64,000 nucleotides of DNA from Bacteroidales bacterium (GCA_016290295.1 JAEETJ010000002.1:174355-238354), one strand, 5' to 3'. Shown: positions 45,518 to 53,992, counted from the first letter of the stretch. Program-made: numbers and translations. Notes: generated from the sequence alone by a model not told the origin.

Positions 45518-46879
45518 ATGAAAATCCACTTTATCGCTATTGGCGGGAGCGCCATGCACAATTTAGCTATCGCACTGAAACTGAAAGGTTATGAAATCAC
45601 TGGCTCGGATGACGAGATTTTCGAACCAGCCAAAGGAAGACTTCAAAAATACGGTATTCTGCCCGACAGCATCGGCTGGAATCCCGACAAAATCACCTCG
45701 GATCTGGATGCCGTCATTTTGGGTATGCACGCTCGTGAGGATAATCCGGAATTACTGAAAGCTAAAGAGTTAGGTATCAAGATATTCTCTTATCCTGAGT
45801 TCTTGTACGAGCAGAGCAAGGACAAATGCCGCATTGTGGTGGGCGGAAGCCATGGCAAAACCACCATCACCTCCATGATTATCCATGTGCTGCAGCAGAA
45901 TGGCATCGACTGCGACTACATGGTTGGAGCACAGTTAGCCGGCTTCGAGGTCATGGTGAAACTCAGCGAGAACGCCAAAATCATGGTCATCGAGGGTGAT
46001 GAGTACCTGACCTCCCCTATTGACCGCAGGCCAAAATTCCATCTCTATCAGCCCAATATCGGCATTATCAGCGGCATAGCCTGGGACCATGTCAATGTGT
46101 TCCCGACTTTCGACATTTACGTCAAACAATTCGAGATTTTCGCCAACATGATCCCTGCCGACGGACGTTTTATCTATTGTGCCGATGATCAGGTTTTAAG
46201 CGAGATGAGCCAAAAAATTACGCAAACCAACAAATTCCCATATTCGGTTCACCCGTTCCATATCAACGATGGCATCAGTTACTTGGAAACCGCATACGGG
46301 GATGTGCCGTTGCAGATTTTCGGTCGCCACAACCTGAGCAACCTGAACGCCGCCCGCTTAGCTTGTCAAGCTGTTGGAGTCAGCGATGAAAACTTCTACA
46401 AAGCCATTAGCAGTTTCAAGGGTGCTTCCAAACGTTTGGAGTTGGTAGCCAAGAACGAGCAATGTGCTGTTTATAAAGATTTTGCACACTCACCTTCCAA
46501 ACTGAAAGCCACGGTAAGCGCCGTGCGTGAACAATTCCCAGACCGCAAGCTGATTGCATGCATGGAACTGCACACTTTCAGCAGTTTGACGGGACAATTC
46601 CTCAAAGAATACAAGGGTGCCATGAACCAGGCCGATGAGAGCATTGTCTTCTTCGACCCACATGCCATTGCCCTCAAAAAGTTGCCTCCCATTTCAGCTG
46701 ATATGATCAAAGAAGCCTTCCAATGTCCTGGTATGGAGGTATTTAGCGACTCCAAACAACTCAACGACAGACTTTTAAACCCCGAAGAAGGAAAGGTGGT
46801 CTATCTGTTGATGTCTTCTGGAAATTTTGGAGGCATAAATATTGATGAACTGGCAAAAACTATCATATCAAAGCAATAA
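45518..46879 (+). CDS. mpl: UDP-MurNAc:L-Ala-gamma-D-Glu-meso-DAP ligase
   Basis: Peptidoglycan recycling ligase that attaches the recovered tripeptide to UDP-MurNAc; 453 residues. The Rossmann start IHFIAIGGSAMHNLAIALK lacks the MurC-type GIGG loop details and fits Mpl. The ATP loop is GGSHGKTTITSM (about 112-123), then MVIEGDEYLTSPID, WDHVNVFPT, GRHNLSNLNA and DFAHSPSKLKATV. It implies meso-DAP peptidoglycan, consistent with dapB in the window. Confidence 0.94.
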   Translation: MKIHFIAIGGSAMHNLAIALKLKGYEITGSDDEIFEPAKGRLQKYGILPDSIGWNPDKITSDLDAVILGMHAREDNPELLKAKELGIKIFSYPEFLYEQSKDKCRIVVGGSHGKTTITSMIIHVLQQNGIDCDYMVGAQLAGFEVMVKLSENAKIMVIEGDEYLTSPIDRRPKFHLYQPNIGIISGIAWDHVNVFPTFDIYVKQFEIFANMIPADGRFIYCADDQVLSEMSQKITQTNKFPYSVHPFHINDGISYLETAYGDVPLQIFGRHNLSNLNAARLACQAVGVSDENFYKAISSFKGASKRLELVAKNEQCAVYKDFAHSPSKLKATVSAVREQFPDRKLIACMELHTFSSLTGQFLKEYKGAMNQADESIVFFDPHAIALKKLPPISADMIKEAFQCPGMEVFSDSKQLNDRLLNPEEGKVVYLLMSSGNFGGINIDELAKTIISKQ

Positions 46880-46882
46880 TCC

Positions 46883-46910
46883 TGTAGAGACGTGCTATGA
46901 TGCGTCTCTG
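46883..46910. repeat. GTAGAGACG palindromic repeat, copy 1
   Basis: TGTAGAGACG ... GCGTCTCT with arms AGAGACG/CGTCTCT around a 10-base centre. Confidence 0.7.
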
Positions 46911-46928
46911 CTGAGAATGGATAATCCA

Positions 46929-46956
46929 TGTAGAGATGTACTGCCGTGCGTCTCTA
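46929..46956. repeat. GTAGAGACG palindromic repeat, copy 2
   Basis: TGTAGAGATG ... GCGTCTCTA, same length as the copy 46 bp upstream and in the same orientation; one G-U-type change in the arm. Confidence 0.7.
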
Positions 46957-47002
46957 AAGAAAATATATTTATACACAATGTATAATATTCGGAAAATTTG
47001 TG

Positions 47003-47010
47003 TACCTTTG
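47003..47010 (+). promoter_or_regulatory. -7 box (TACCTTTG) for the DUF1573 gene
   Basis: TACCTTTG followed by CAGG, 74 nt before the ATG at 47085, giving a leader longer than most in this window. Confidence 0.6.
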
Positions 47011-47084
47011 CAGGTTTGAAATTAAACAGGGATTTATCAGAGAATATTAATATAAATAATTAAAAATCAAAAACATAAACAAAA

Positions 47085-48179
47085 ATGAAAAAGATCCTTT
47101 TAACGGTATTTGCGCTGGTGATGGCCTTTTTCGGCTTTGCTCAGCCCAAAATCCAGTTTGACCAAACCACTTACGATTTCGGTCAGATTCGTGAAGAAAA
47201 CGGTAAAGTGACCGCCCGTTTCAATTTCACCAATGTCGGCACTGAAGACCTCGTTTTGAAGTCCGTTCGTCCTGGTTGCGGTTGTACTGCCGCTAACTAC
47301 ACCAAGACTGCCATCGCTCCTGGACAAAGAGGTTATATCGATGCCACTTACAATCCTGCCAACCGTCCCGGTTCTTTCAACAAGAACATCAAGGTGACTA
47401 CTAATGAACCTGAAATGAATGTGGAGAAACCCACTCCTCACATGATTTTCATCAAGGGTAATGTTACTCCGAAACCGAAATCAGCATTTGAAAGAGAAGG
47501 TTATACCCTCGGCAATGGTATGGTTCGTTTCAAAACCAACACTACCAGGGTGGAAGCCCTCAATACCCAGCAACATTTGGATACTTTCCAGGTGAAAAAC
47601 TTCGGCACAAAACCTGTTGAGATCAAGCTGAACAGCAATGGTTTTGTAACTGAACAGTACAGAAGTTTCGGTCCCGAAATCAAAGGTGGTGAAGAAGGTA
47701 TTATCGTACTGAAATACGATGCTTCCAAGAGAAATGAATTTGGTGCAGTGAAAGATGCTGTTTCCTTCACTACCAACGATTCTATCGAACCCAAGAAAGA
47801 GCTCTACTACCAAGTTAATATCACGGAAGATTTCTCCAAATTGAGCGCTGGCAAGCTGAAAAAAGCTCCTGTCGTCAACTTGAGCAAGACCTTCATCGAT
47901 TTCGGCAAAGTTAAGCAAAATACAGCCGCTAATGAAACTATCACCATTAAGAATGATGGTAAGAGCGACCTGATTATCCGTAAATTTGAGGCCAACAGCA
48001 GCAACATTAAAATTGATTGCCCGAAGATGGTGTTGAAGAAAGGTGAGTCTGTAGAGGTGAAAATCACTTACAACAGCAAGCGTAACAAAGGCAAACAGAC
48101 CAATTCTATCACGCTGATTACCAACGATCCTAACAATTCTCAGATTACCATTACTACCAAATCAGAGAATTTACAGTAA
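47085..48179 (+). CDS. DUF1573 secreted protein, two domains
   Basis: A 364-residue secreted protein (signal MKKILLTVFALVMAFFGFAQ). Two DUF1573 Ig-like domains: about 22-130 (FDQTTYDFGQIREENGKVTARF, the cysteine motif RPGCGCTAANY) and about 265-360 (NLSKTFIDFGKVKQNTAANETI). A middle beta domain separates them. The family is widespread in Bacteroidota and of unknown function, probably periplasmic or surface. The stop overlaps the end of the convergent rsgA gene by 9 bases, so no separate terminator exists between them. Confidence 0.88.
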   Translation: MKKILLTVFALVMAFFGFAQPKIQFDQTTYDFGQIREENGKVTARFNFTNVGTEDLVLKSVRPGCGCTAANYTKTAIAPGQRGYIDATYNPANRPGSFNKNIKVTTNEPEMNVEKPTPHMIFIKGNVTPKPKSAFEREGYTLGNGMVRFKTNTTRVEALNTQQHLDTFQVKNFGTKPVEIKLNSNGFVTEQYRSFGPEIKGGEEGIIVLKYDASKRNEFGAVKDAVSFTTNDSIEPKKELYYQVNITEDFSKLSAGKLKKAPVVNLSKTFIDFGKVKQNTAANETITIKNDGKSDLIIRKFEANSSNIKIDCPKMVLKKGESVEVKITYNSKRNKGKQTNSITLITNDPNNSQITITTKSENLQ

Positions 48180-49109
48180 TTTCCAATCGGCGATTTTCAA
48201 ATCATCATCTTGCAGAATCGCAAGATAATTCAAATAGCGCGAGGAAGGTATTTTACCTTCCTCGACTGCTTTTAAAACAGCGCAGCCTGGCTCGTGCACA
48301 TGCATGCAGTTATCGAAGCGGCAGCAGTTGTTATACTGGCGGATTTCCGGGAAATAGTCACGGATTTCCTCTTTGGAATACTGAATCAGACCGAACTCCT
48401 TGATGCCAGGCGTATCGATGATGAAACCATCCACCGCCTCGATGCGATACATTTGGGCGAAAGTGGTGGTATGCTTGCCTTTGTTGTGGACAGAGGAGAT
48501 CTCCCCTATCTTGATGTCCATTTCGGGTGCCACGGCTTTGATGAGGGCGGACTTGCCCACACCGGAATGCCCGCTAAACAGCACCGTTTTGCCCTGCATG
48601 AGCTGCTTGAGGCTTTCGATGCCCTCCATGGTGACTGTAGAGGTCCTTAAGGTCTGGTAGCCGATGTTTTCGTACAATTCTTCCAATTCTTTAACGACCT
48701 TAAGTTCCGCTTCAGAATAGAAATCTATTTTATTGAAAACCAAGCACACGGGAATTCTAAAACCTTCGGCGGCCAGCAGAAAGCGGTCAATGAAGCCCAA
48801 TGAGGTGCGGGGTTCTTTCAGCGTGACCACCAGAAAGGCCATGTCGATATTGCTGGCGATCAGATGGCTAATTTTGGATAATTTGGTGGATTTCCGGTCG
48901 ATATAGTTCTTGCGTGGCTCGATAGTAGTAATCCATCCATTGCCGTCCTTTTCGAGCTCATACTGCACGAAATCGCCCACCACCACCGGGTTGGTGTTCT
49001 TGATACCCTTGATACGGAACTGTCCGCGTAGGCGGCACTGGATGACGCTGCCATCCTCCTGACGCACCTCGTACCAGCTTCCCGTTGATTTAACCACAAG
49101 GCCTTTCAT
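48171..49109 (-). CDS. rsgA: Ribosome small-subunit GTPase RsgA
   Basis: Circularly permuted GTPase for late 30S maturation; 312 residues. The start is the ATG at 49109 (MKGLVVKSTGSWYEV); a TTG at 49124 lies in the promoter box. An N-terminal OB fold is followed by G4 FNKIDF, then G1 FSGHSGVGKSALI, G3 DTPGIKEFG, and the zinc knuckle CCRFDNCMHVHEPGC at about 267-281. Only 12 bases separate box and ATG, so the mRNA must be nearly leaderless. Confidence 0.94.
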   Translation of the reverse strand: MKGLVVKSTGSWYEVRQEDGSVIQCRLRGQFRIKGIKNTNPVVVGDFVQYELEKDGNGWITTIEPRKNYIDRKSTKLSKISHLIASNIDMAFLVVTLKEPRTSLGFIDRFLLAAEGFRIPVCLVFNKIDFYSEAELKVVKELEELYENIGYQTLRTSTVTMEGIESLKQLMQGKTVLFSGHSGVGKSALIKAVAPEMDIKIGEISSVHNKGKHTTTFAQMYRIEAVDGFIIDTPGIKEFGLIQYSKEEIRDYFPEIRQYNNCCRFDNCMHVHEPGCAVLKAVEEGKIPSSRYLNYLAILQDDDLKIADWKLL

Positions 49110-49121
49110 AGTTTTTTTCTG

Positions 49122-49129
49122 CAAAGATA
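49122..49129 (-). promoter_or_regulatory. -7 box (TATCTTTG) for rsgA
   Basis: TATCTTTG followed by CAG on the minus strand, ending 12 bases before the ATG at 49109. Confidence 0.65.
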
Positions 49130-49183
49130 CTAAAAATCTTTCTTTTTTTGTTGCAACAATACTTCGTTTTGATTAGGAAAAAT

Positions 49184-49230
49184 TGTCAGCAAACACCGAC
49201 ATCTTGTCACGAAAGTGGACAATTTGTCCA
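49184..49230. promoter_or_regulatory. Palindrome cluster upstream of the hsp20 promoter
   Basis: TGGACAATTTGTCCA (49216-49230) is a perfect 6-3-6 palindrome; TTGTCACGAAAGTGGACAA (49204-49222) and TGTCAGCAAACACCGACA (49184-49201) are further inverted pairs of TGTC/GACA. Centres lie about 65-95 bases before the predicted start, a normal place for sigma-54 activator sites. Confidence 0.6.
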
Positions 49231-49260
49231 TAAAAACAGGAAATAAGGGCAAATTTTGCT

Positions 49261-49277
49261 TTGGCACGCCTTTTGCA
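49261..49277 (+). promoter_or_regulatory. Sigma-54 promoter of hsp20
   Basis: TTGGCACGCCTTTTGCA: GG and GC are separated by exactly 10 bases and the flanks match the RpoN consensus TTGGCACG-N4-TTGCA fully. The predicted start is near 49288, leaving a leader of about 65 nt. Confidence 0.9.
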
Positions 49278-49353
49278 ATGTCAGAGGCGGCTGTGAAAGC
49301 GAAAGCGGACGCAGCCCAAGAAAATGTCTAACAATTAAAAATGGAGGTGTATT

Positions 49354-49779
49354 ATGCTACCAGTTATGTTTAAAAACAGTTGGTTTCCAACAGTATTTGA
49401 AGATTTCTTGAACAATGATTTTATGCCTCGTGCCAACACAACCGCACCGGCAGTCAATGTGAGAGAGGATGAAAAAGCCTACACGATGGAAGTTGCCGCT
49501 CCTGGCATCAAAAAAGAGTTCTGCCGTGTGAGCATCAACGACGAGGGCAATCTGAGTGTCGCCATTGAAAACAAATTCGAACACAAAGAAAACGAGAAAA
49601 AACACCACTATCTGCGTCGTGAGTTCTCGTACACCAACTATGAGCAGTGCTACTCGCTGCCCGAAGATGTCGATAAAGAGAATATCGCCGCCAAGGTGGA
49701 GAACGGAATCCTGACCGTGACCCTGCCGAAGGTTCAGAAAGTGGAGCAGAAACCCTCACGTAACATCACTATCGGATAA
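49354..49779 (+). CDS. Hsp20 / alpha-crystallin small heat-shock protein
   Basis: A 141-residue holdase. The alpha-crystallin domain occupies about 30-130: PAVNVREDEKAYTMEVAAPGIKKE at its start, HHYLRREFSYTNYEQCYSLPEDVD, and the final AKVENGILTVTLPKV. It ends with the I-x-I-type tail RNITIG. A strong Shine-Dalgarno GGAGGT (49343-49348) lies 5 bases before the ATG, rare in this window and suited to high expression. A sigma-54 promoter precedes it. It is monocistronic, with its own terminator. Confidence 0.95.
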   Translation: MLPVMFKNSWFPTVFEDFLNNDFMPRANTTAPAVNVREDEKAYTMEVAAPGIKKEFCRVSINDEGNLSVAIENKFEHKENEKKHHYLRREFSYTNYEQCYSLPEDVDKENIAAKVENGILTVTLPKVQKVEQKPSRNITIG

Positions 49780-49804
49780 TCTTCCCATTGTGAATCAACG
49801 GATT

Positions 49805-49838
49805 AAGCCGCAGCCGTTAGGTTGCGGCTTTTTTTTTG
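49805..49838 (+). terminator. Terminator of hsp20
   Basis: AAGCCGCA ... TGCGGCTT stem, 10-base loop and a run of T. Confidence 0.9.
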
Positions 49839-49924
49839 TTTCCGAAAAGATGGTGTGACATCGTCTCTACCAGATAAAACAGGTTACAAGCAATATGCCA
49901 AATTCTTGACAATAGGCAATAAAG

Positions 49925-51067
49925 CTACTGCTTCATTATACGGATATTCTCTATACGAATCTTGGCAACCCCAGGAAACCATTGTTCTCTCATAAAAACC
50001 TTGGGATACCACCCCACATTAGAGGTGGGCTCGAATTTGATTTTACTACTGGACAAAATGAAGGAATCGAAGGATAAAGCTTGGGAATAAAAACTTTTAG
50101 CGGACAAATACACCCAGTCGTGGTCACTGTACGAAGACTTCTCTTGCGCGAAAATCAGCTCAACGATATCAGGATCGTTTTCTGAAGAAAAAGTCGAATC
50201 GGTGACCTTCTCTCCACTATATGGTTGACGGTCTATGACAGCTGCTTGAAAAGTGCTGTTTTCACTCTCTTTCAGACGAAGTGTCACACGTGTACCCAAC
50301 GGAATCTCAATACTGTTACTGTATTCGCTTTCCGACGATGTTGACTGCTCTGGCTCGGAAATAAGAGTTTTAAAGCAGGGGGTAATGTTAAAGTACAATT
50401 TTTCCGCATCACCCACCGTAATATTCTCATCCCCAACAGTATAATTTTCAACCAAATCAAAACGGTCGTAATATTGCCCCTCTTCTTCAATCAATGATTG
50501 CTCATTCCAGCCTATTCCAACCAGCTGCATCAGAGTATGTTCGTCAGAAACCGTAATTACATGGATGGCTGATTCCTTGGATTGACCGTCACCTGTACTT
50601 AAAATCACACCCATCAACATCGAAAGATTAATCGCCGCGTTCATTAATTCATCATTATCCTCTCCGAAAAGTTCACCGCATATCACATATTTGATAGCAT
50701 GACAATCCATTGAAAGCGGATATTTCATAATGGCCTTGTTGATATTCTTCAGTTCCTGCTTTAGAATGGACGGTTTTACATGCTCCGAACGCATGATTTT
50801 CTTCATGTTGTCAGTCCATTCATATTCATCGTATGGAGAGTAATCCTCACGAAAGACTTTTCCATAATACAAAACCCGGAGGTCTTCATTTTTGAGGGAG
50901 GTGTCAGCACGGAGAAAACGAGCCTCTATAGAGGAATAAAGATTCGGATCCTCGGTCATTCTATGCTTTATGGAATCATAGTCAGGTGCCTTATAGTCAA
51001 AGTCTTGCGCCTTCAAAGCATAAGAAGCAAACAAGGCAACTATCAACAGGAACATTAATTTCTTCAT
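49925..51067 (-). CDS. Secreted DUF4919-like protein
   Basis: A 380-residue protein with a signal peptide (MKKLMFLLIVALFASYALKAQ). The N-terminal half (about 25-215) resembles DUF4919: FDYKAPDYDSIKHRMTEDPNLY, EDLRVLYYGKVFREDYSPYDE, SMDCHAIKYVICGELF and SAIHVITVSDEHTLMQLVG. The C-terminal half (about 230-380) is a separate beta-rich region that I do not recognise. Function unknown. It may be followed by, or share a unit with, no other gene; the upstream gap is a repeat tract. Confidence 0.7.
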   Translation of the reverse strand: MKKLMFLLIVALFASYALKAQDFDYKAPDYDSIKHRMTEDPNLYSSIEARFLRADTSLKNEDLRVLYYGKVFREDYSPYDEYEWTDNMKKIMRSEHVKPSILKQELKNINKAIMKYPLSMDCHAIKYVICGELFGEDNDELMNAAINLSMLMGVILSTGDGQSKESAIHVITVSDEHTLMQLVGIGWNEQSLIEEEGQYYDRFDLVENYTVGDENITVGDAEKLYFNITPCFKTLISEPEQSTSSESEYSNSIEIPLGTRVTLRLKESENSTFQAAVIDRQPYSGEKVTDSTFSSENDPDIVELIFAQEKSSYSDHDWVYLSAKSFYSQALSFDSFILSSSKIKFEPTSNVGWYPKVFMREQWFPGVAKIRIENIRIMKQ

Positions 51068-51087
51068 GGTAAATCAATATTAATAGT

Positions 51088-51214
51088 TGAAAAATTTTTC
51101 AAATTCTGAATTCAAATTTAAACTTTCATCTTTCAGTTTTCAGTTTTTAACTTAATTCATTGGCACATTAGCACATTGATAATTAGCATATTAACTAATT
51201 AAATAATTTGCTAA
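51088..51214. repeat. Short-period repeat tract
   Basis: CAGTTTTCAGTTTTTAAC, TTGGCACATTAGCACATTG and TTAGCATATTAACTAATTAA iterations between two secreted-protein genes. Confidence 0.6.
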
Positions 51215-51218
51215 TTAA

Positions 51219-52712
51219 CTACCGGTACTCCAACTTGTTCATAAAGAACACGTAGCGCTTTCCTTTGGTGCCTTTGCTATTGTTGATAACATGTTGATAA
51301 CCACTGATGATGAACTTGTTGTCGTACCAGTTGTACATATTCAAATCGCGAGAATATTCCACCGCATCCTTCTTGTACAAGCATTCTATAGGGATGGTTT
51401 CTGTACTTTCAACAACTTCGTAACCATTTATCAAACAATAACTTAAATTTGAATTGTAGGGATAAAAAATTGCTGTACCGTATGGAGAATAATAAATGGA
51501 TACCCGGCGGGCCAAGCGTCGCGTCAGGATGTTCGAAAATGGGAAATAGTTGTCCCACAGCAATTCTCCCTTTTTGTCGAAGCAGGTAACATAGGCATTC
51601 ACATAGCGATAGCCCATAAAGGTGGTCTGGGCAGGAGTGTATGTACCACCATAATAATACGATGAATTATCGTAATAGCCTGATGTATAGTTATATTCAG
51701 GATAATACACTTCGGTAACCAGGGTATAACAGCTGTCATTGCTGATGATATCCCCTACCAACAACTGCAAATCTATAGACTGCTCTTTCACCTTGCCGTT
51801 CTTCAAGGTGTCTTTCTTATGCAGATTGGTATAATTATAAAACTCAGGATAACCCATCACGGAATTATCGTAAGTCAGAGTATAAACGCCAGAATGATAA
51901 AATCCTGATTTTCTGCTTGATGTAAGATTATAAGTACCCATGATGATGGCATGGCAACTGTCTATCTGTTTAAATCGGGCTGTGTTATAGTAATAGTCCT
52001 CATAAATAGGTAGCGGCACCTGTTTGAGCAAATATCCGTCATAATTGGTTTCAAAGATGGTCATCATGGCCACCTTGCTGCCATACAACACCCCCAAGCC
52101 CAAGAGCATTTTCTGGTTAATAGTATCTATTTCAATAAATTGCTCCGATATAATTGCTGCATCGGCAACGACGAATTGCTGCAAGTTTTCCGTCTTCGTA
52201 TTATAAAAATAAATCAAGTATGAATTATCGATGACAATAGAAAACACGGCATGACCATCAACCGCCTTGAGATTAGCGATTTCGAATTTGGGAATATTTT
52301 GAATGGTGTGCAATTCAGCCTTTTTTGCTTCTATATCAACTACGGAAATATACGTTTTAGGAATTTCTTTTTTACCTACAACATCCTGATACAAAAGATA
52401 CAAGCTGCCTTTTTCATAAAACGACTGACGGAAAGCGGCCCGGGGAGGCAAGTATATGTTGTAAGCGTATTGCTTTTGCAGGTTAGTGTCATAATGCATC
52501 ATCACCCACTCTGTAGAATCCTCACTCAACTGCAAACCCTCGTAAAACACCATTGCACCCTCCTTCCCCATCAAGGTGAAATGATAATCATCAGCATCTT
52601 GGGCGGTAGGCAGCTCAATACGCAATGGCGGATCACTCTGCGCCCAAATATTAGAGCAGAGAACCTGCGTAACCATCAATATTAGCAATATCAAAAATTT
52701 ATTTTTCATCAT
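51219..52712 (-). CDS. Secreted hypothetical protein, possible beta-propeller
   Basis: A 497-residue protein with a signal peptide (MMKNKFLILLILMVTQVLCSNIWAQ; the second Met is an equally possible start). The chain is made of aromatic-rich strands at regular intervals (EWVMMHYDTNLQKQYAYNIYL, GHAVFSIVIDNSYLIYFYNTKT, KVAMMTIFETNYDGYLLKQV), suggestive of a propeller. A Tyr/Ser-rich loop lies at about 345-360. No family is recognised and no catalytic motif is seen. Confidence 0.65.
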   Translation of the reverse strand: MMKNKFLILLILMVTQVLCSNIWAQSDPPLRIELPTAQDADDYHFTLMGKEGAMVFYEGLQLSEDSTEWVMMHYDTNLQKQYAYNIYLPPRAAFRQSFYEKGSLYLLYQDVVGKKEIPKTYISVVDIEAKKAELHTIQNIPKFEIANLKAVDGHAVFSIVIDNSYLIYFYNTKTENLQQFVVADAAIISEQFIEIDTINQKMLLGLGVLYGSKVAMMTIFETNYDGYLLKQVPLPIYEDYYYNTARFKQIDSCHAIIMGTYNLTSSRKSGFYHSGVYTLTYDNSVMGYPEFYNYTNLHKKDTLKNGKVKEQSIDLQLLVGDIISNDSCYTLVTEVYYPEYNYTSGYYDNSSYYYGGTYTPAQTTFMGYRYVNAYVTCFDKKGELLWDNYFPFSNILTRRLARRVSIYYSPYGTAIFYPYNSNLSYCLINGYEVVESTETIPIECLYKKDAVEYSRDLNMYNWYDNKFIISGYQHVINNSKGTKGKRYVFFMNKLEYR

Positions 52713-52755
52713 TCCCTCACAACAAATATAACGAACATCAATTATTCCGTCTGCT

Positions 52756-53081
52756 CAATTGGCGGAATATCCACCTATCATCGTTTCTCCTATGCGGCGG
52801 CTGCGGTTCCACCGCAAAATTTTGTTTCACCATTCCATTTGCACAATTGGCGGAATATCCACCTATCATCGTTTCTCCTATGCGGCGGCTGCGGTTCCAC
52901 CGCAAAATTTTGTTTCACCATTCCATTTGCACAATTGGCGAAATATCCACCTATCATCGTTTCTCCTATGCGGCGGCTGCGGTTCCACCGCAAAATTTTG
53001 TTTCACCATTCCATTTGCACAATTGGCGGAATATCCACCTGTCATCGTTTCTCCTATGCGGCGGCTGCGGTTCCACCGCAA
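52756..53081. repeat. 88-bp tandem repeat array with REP-like palindromes
   Basis: Units begin at 52761, 52849, 52937 and 53025 (GGCGGAATATCCACC), exactly 88 bp apart; the fourth is cut short. Each carries TATGCGGCGGCTGCGG then the rest of the TGCGGT-TCC-ACCGCA palindrome, and a GCACAATTGGCGGAATATCC block. Copies are nearly identical, so the expansion is recent. This fills most of the 447-bp gap between the propeller-like gene and fabG. Reading frames across it are artefacts. Confidence 0.92.
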
Positions 53082-53159
53082 ACTGTCAATTGTCAACTAT
53101 CAATTATCAATTGTCAATTATTAACTGTCCCCTATAACCTGAAACCTGTCCCCTGCTAC
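53082..53159. repeat. Short-period repeat tract after the 88-bp array
   Basis: CTGTCAATTGTCAACTATCA iterations, then CCCCTATAACCTGAAACCTG-like iterations ending at the fabG stop. Confidence 0.65.
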
Positions 53160-53900
53160 CTACATTCCCCCATCGCACGACAAGACCTGTCCCGTGACGT
53201 AGGAGGACAATTCCGAGGCGAGGAACAATGCACAACGGGCCACATCCTCAGGCTTACCGAGGCGGCGCAATGCGATGGCTTTCATTGTGTTATCTTTCAT
53301 CTCGTCGGACAAGTCAGCTGTCATATCTGTTTCGATAAAGCCTGGGGCAATAGCATTGACCCGGATACCGCGGCTACCCAATTCCTTGGCCATCGACTTG
53401 GTGAGACCAATAATGCCGGCTTTGGATGCGGCATAGTTGGCCTGTCCCGCATTGCCATACAAACCCACCACAGAACTCAGGTTGATAATGCTGCCCGCAC
53501 GTTGTTTCAGCATGACCGGCGCACAGGCATGAAGGGTGTTAAAGGCAGATTTCAGATTGGTGGCAATGACCTCGTCCCACTGCGTTTCAGTCATCCGAAG
53601 CATCAGTGTATCAGCGGTTTTACCAGCATTATTCACCAGTATATCGATACGTCCAAAATCAGCCAGCACCTGAGCCACTAACTGTTCCGTAGCCTTAAAA
53701 TCAGCCGCATCACAGCAATAAGCCTTGGCCTGTACTCCCATGGTCATCAGCTCCTCCACGACAGCCTCAGCTTTGTCCTGATTGTGAATATAGGTGATTG
53801 CCACATTGGCACCTTCTGCCGCAAACAGCTGCGCAATGGCTTTGCCGATACCGCGGGAAGCCCCTGTGACCAGCGCATTTTTCCCTTCCAATAATTTCAT
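53160..53900 (-). CDS. fabG: 3-oxoacyl-ACP reductase
   Basis: NADPH-dependent short-chain reductase of fatty-acid elongation; 246 residues from the ATG at 53900 (MKLLEGKNALVTGASRGIG). The longer in-frame start would cross the promoter box. The Rossmann loop TGASRGIGKAIA, NNAG (about 87-90), catalytic Ser in INLSSVVG, Tyr and Lys in ANYAASKAG, and IAPGFIETDMT are all present; the end VLSCDGGM matches FabG. Monocistronic here, divergent from the sensor operon. Confidence 0.93.
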   Translation of the reverse strand: MKLLEGKNALVTGASRGIGKAIAQLFAAEGANVAITYIHNQDKAEAVVEELMTMGVQAKAYCCDAADFKATEQLVAQVLADFGRIDILVNNAGKTADTLMLRMTETQWDEVIATNLKSAFNTLHACAPVMLKQRAGSIINLSSVVGLYGNAGQANYAASKAGIIGLTKSMAKELGSRGIRVNAIAPGFIETDMTADLSDEMKDNTMKAIALRRLGKPEDVARCALFLASELSSYVTGQVLSCDGGM

Positions 53901-53917
53901 AACATTAATTTTTGATG

Positions 53918-53925
53918 CAAAAATA
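53918..53925 (-). promoter_or_regulatory. -7 box (TATTTTTG) for fabG
   Basis: TATTTTTG followed by CA on the minus strand, 17 nt before the ATG. Confidence 0.65.
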
Positions 53926-53992
53926 CATGAATTTCTTGAAATAAACACTGACCAATAAAAAGAAAAAAAATTGATTATTCCCGAAAATGTTG

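Noticed and set aside
52756..53081. CRISPR array
   Set aside because: Whole 88-bp units are repeated; there are no unique spacers and no cas genes.
52759..53681. Long plus-strand reading frames across the 88-bp array and into fabG antisense
   Set aside because: They consist of repeat translation and the reverse strand of fabG, with no start signal or protein-like composition.
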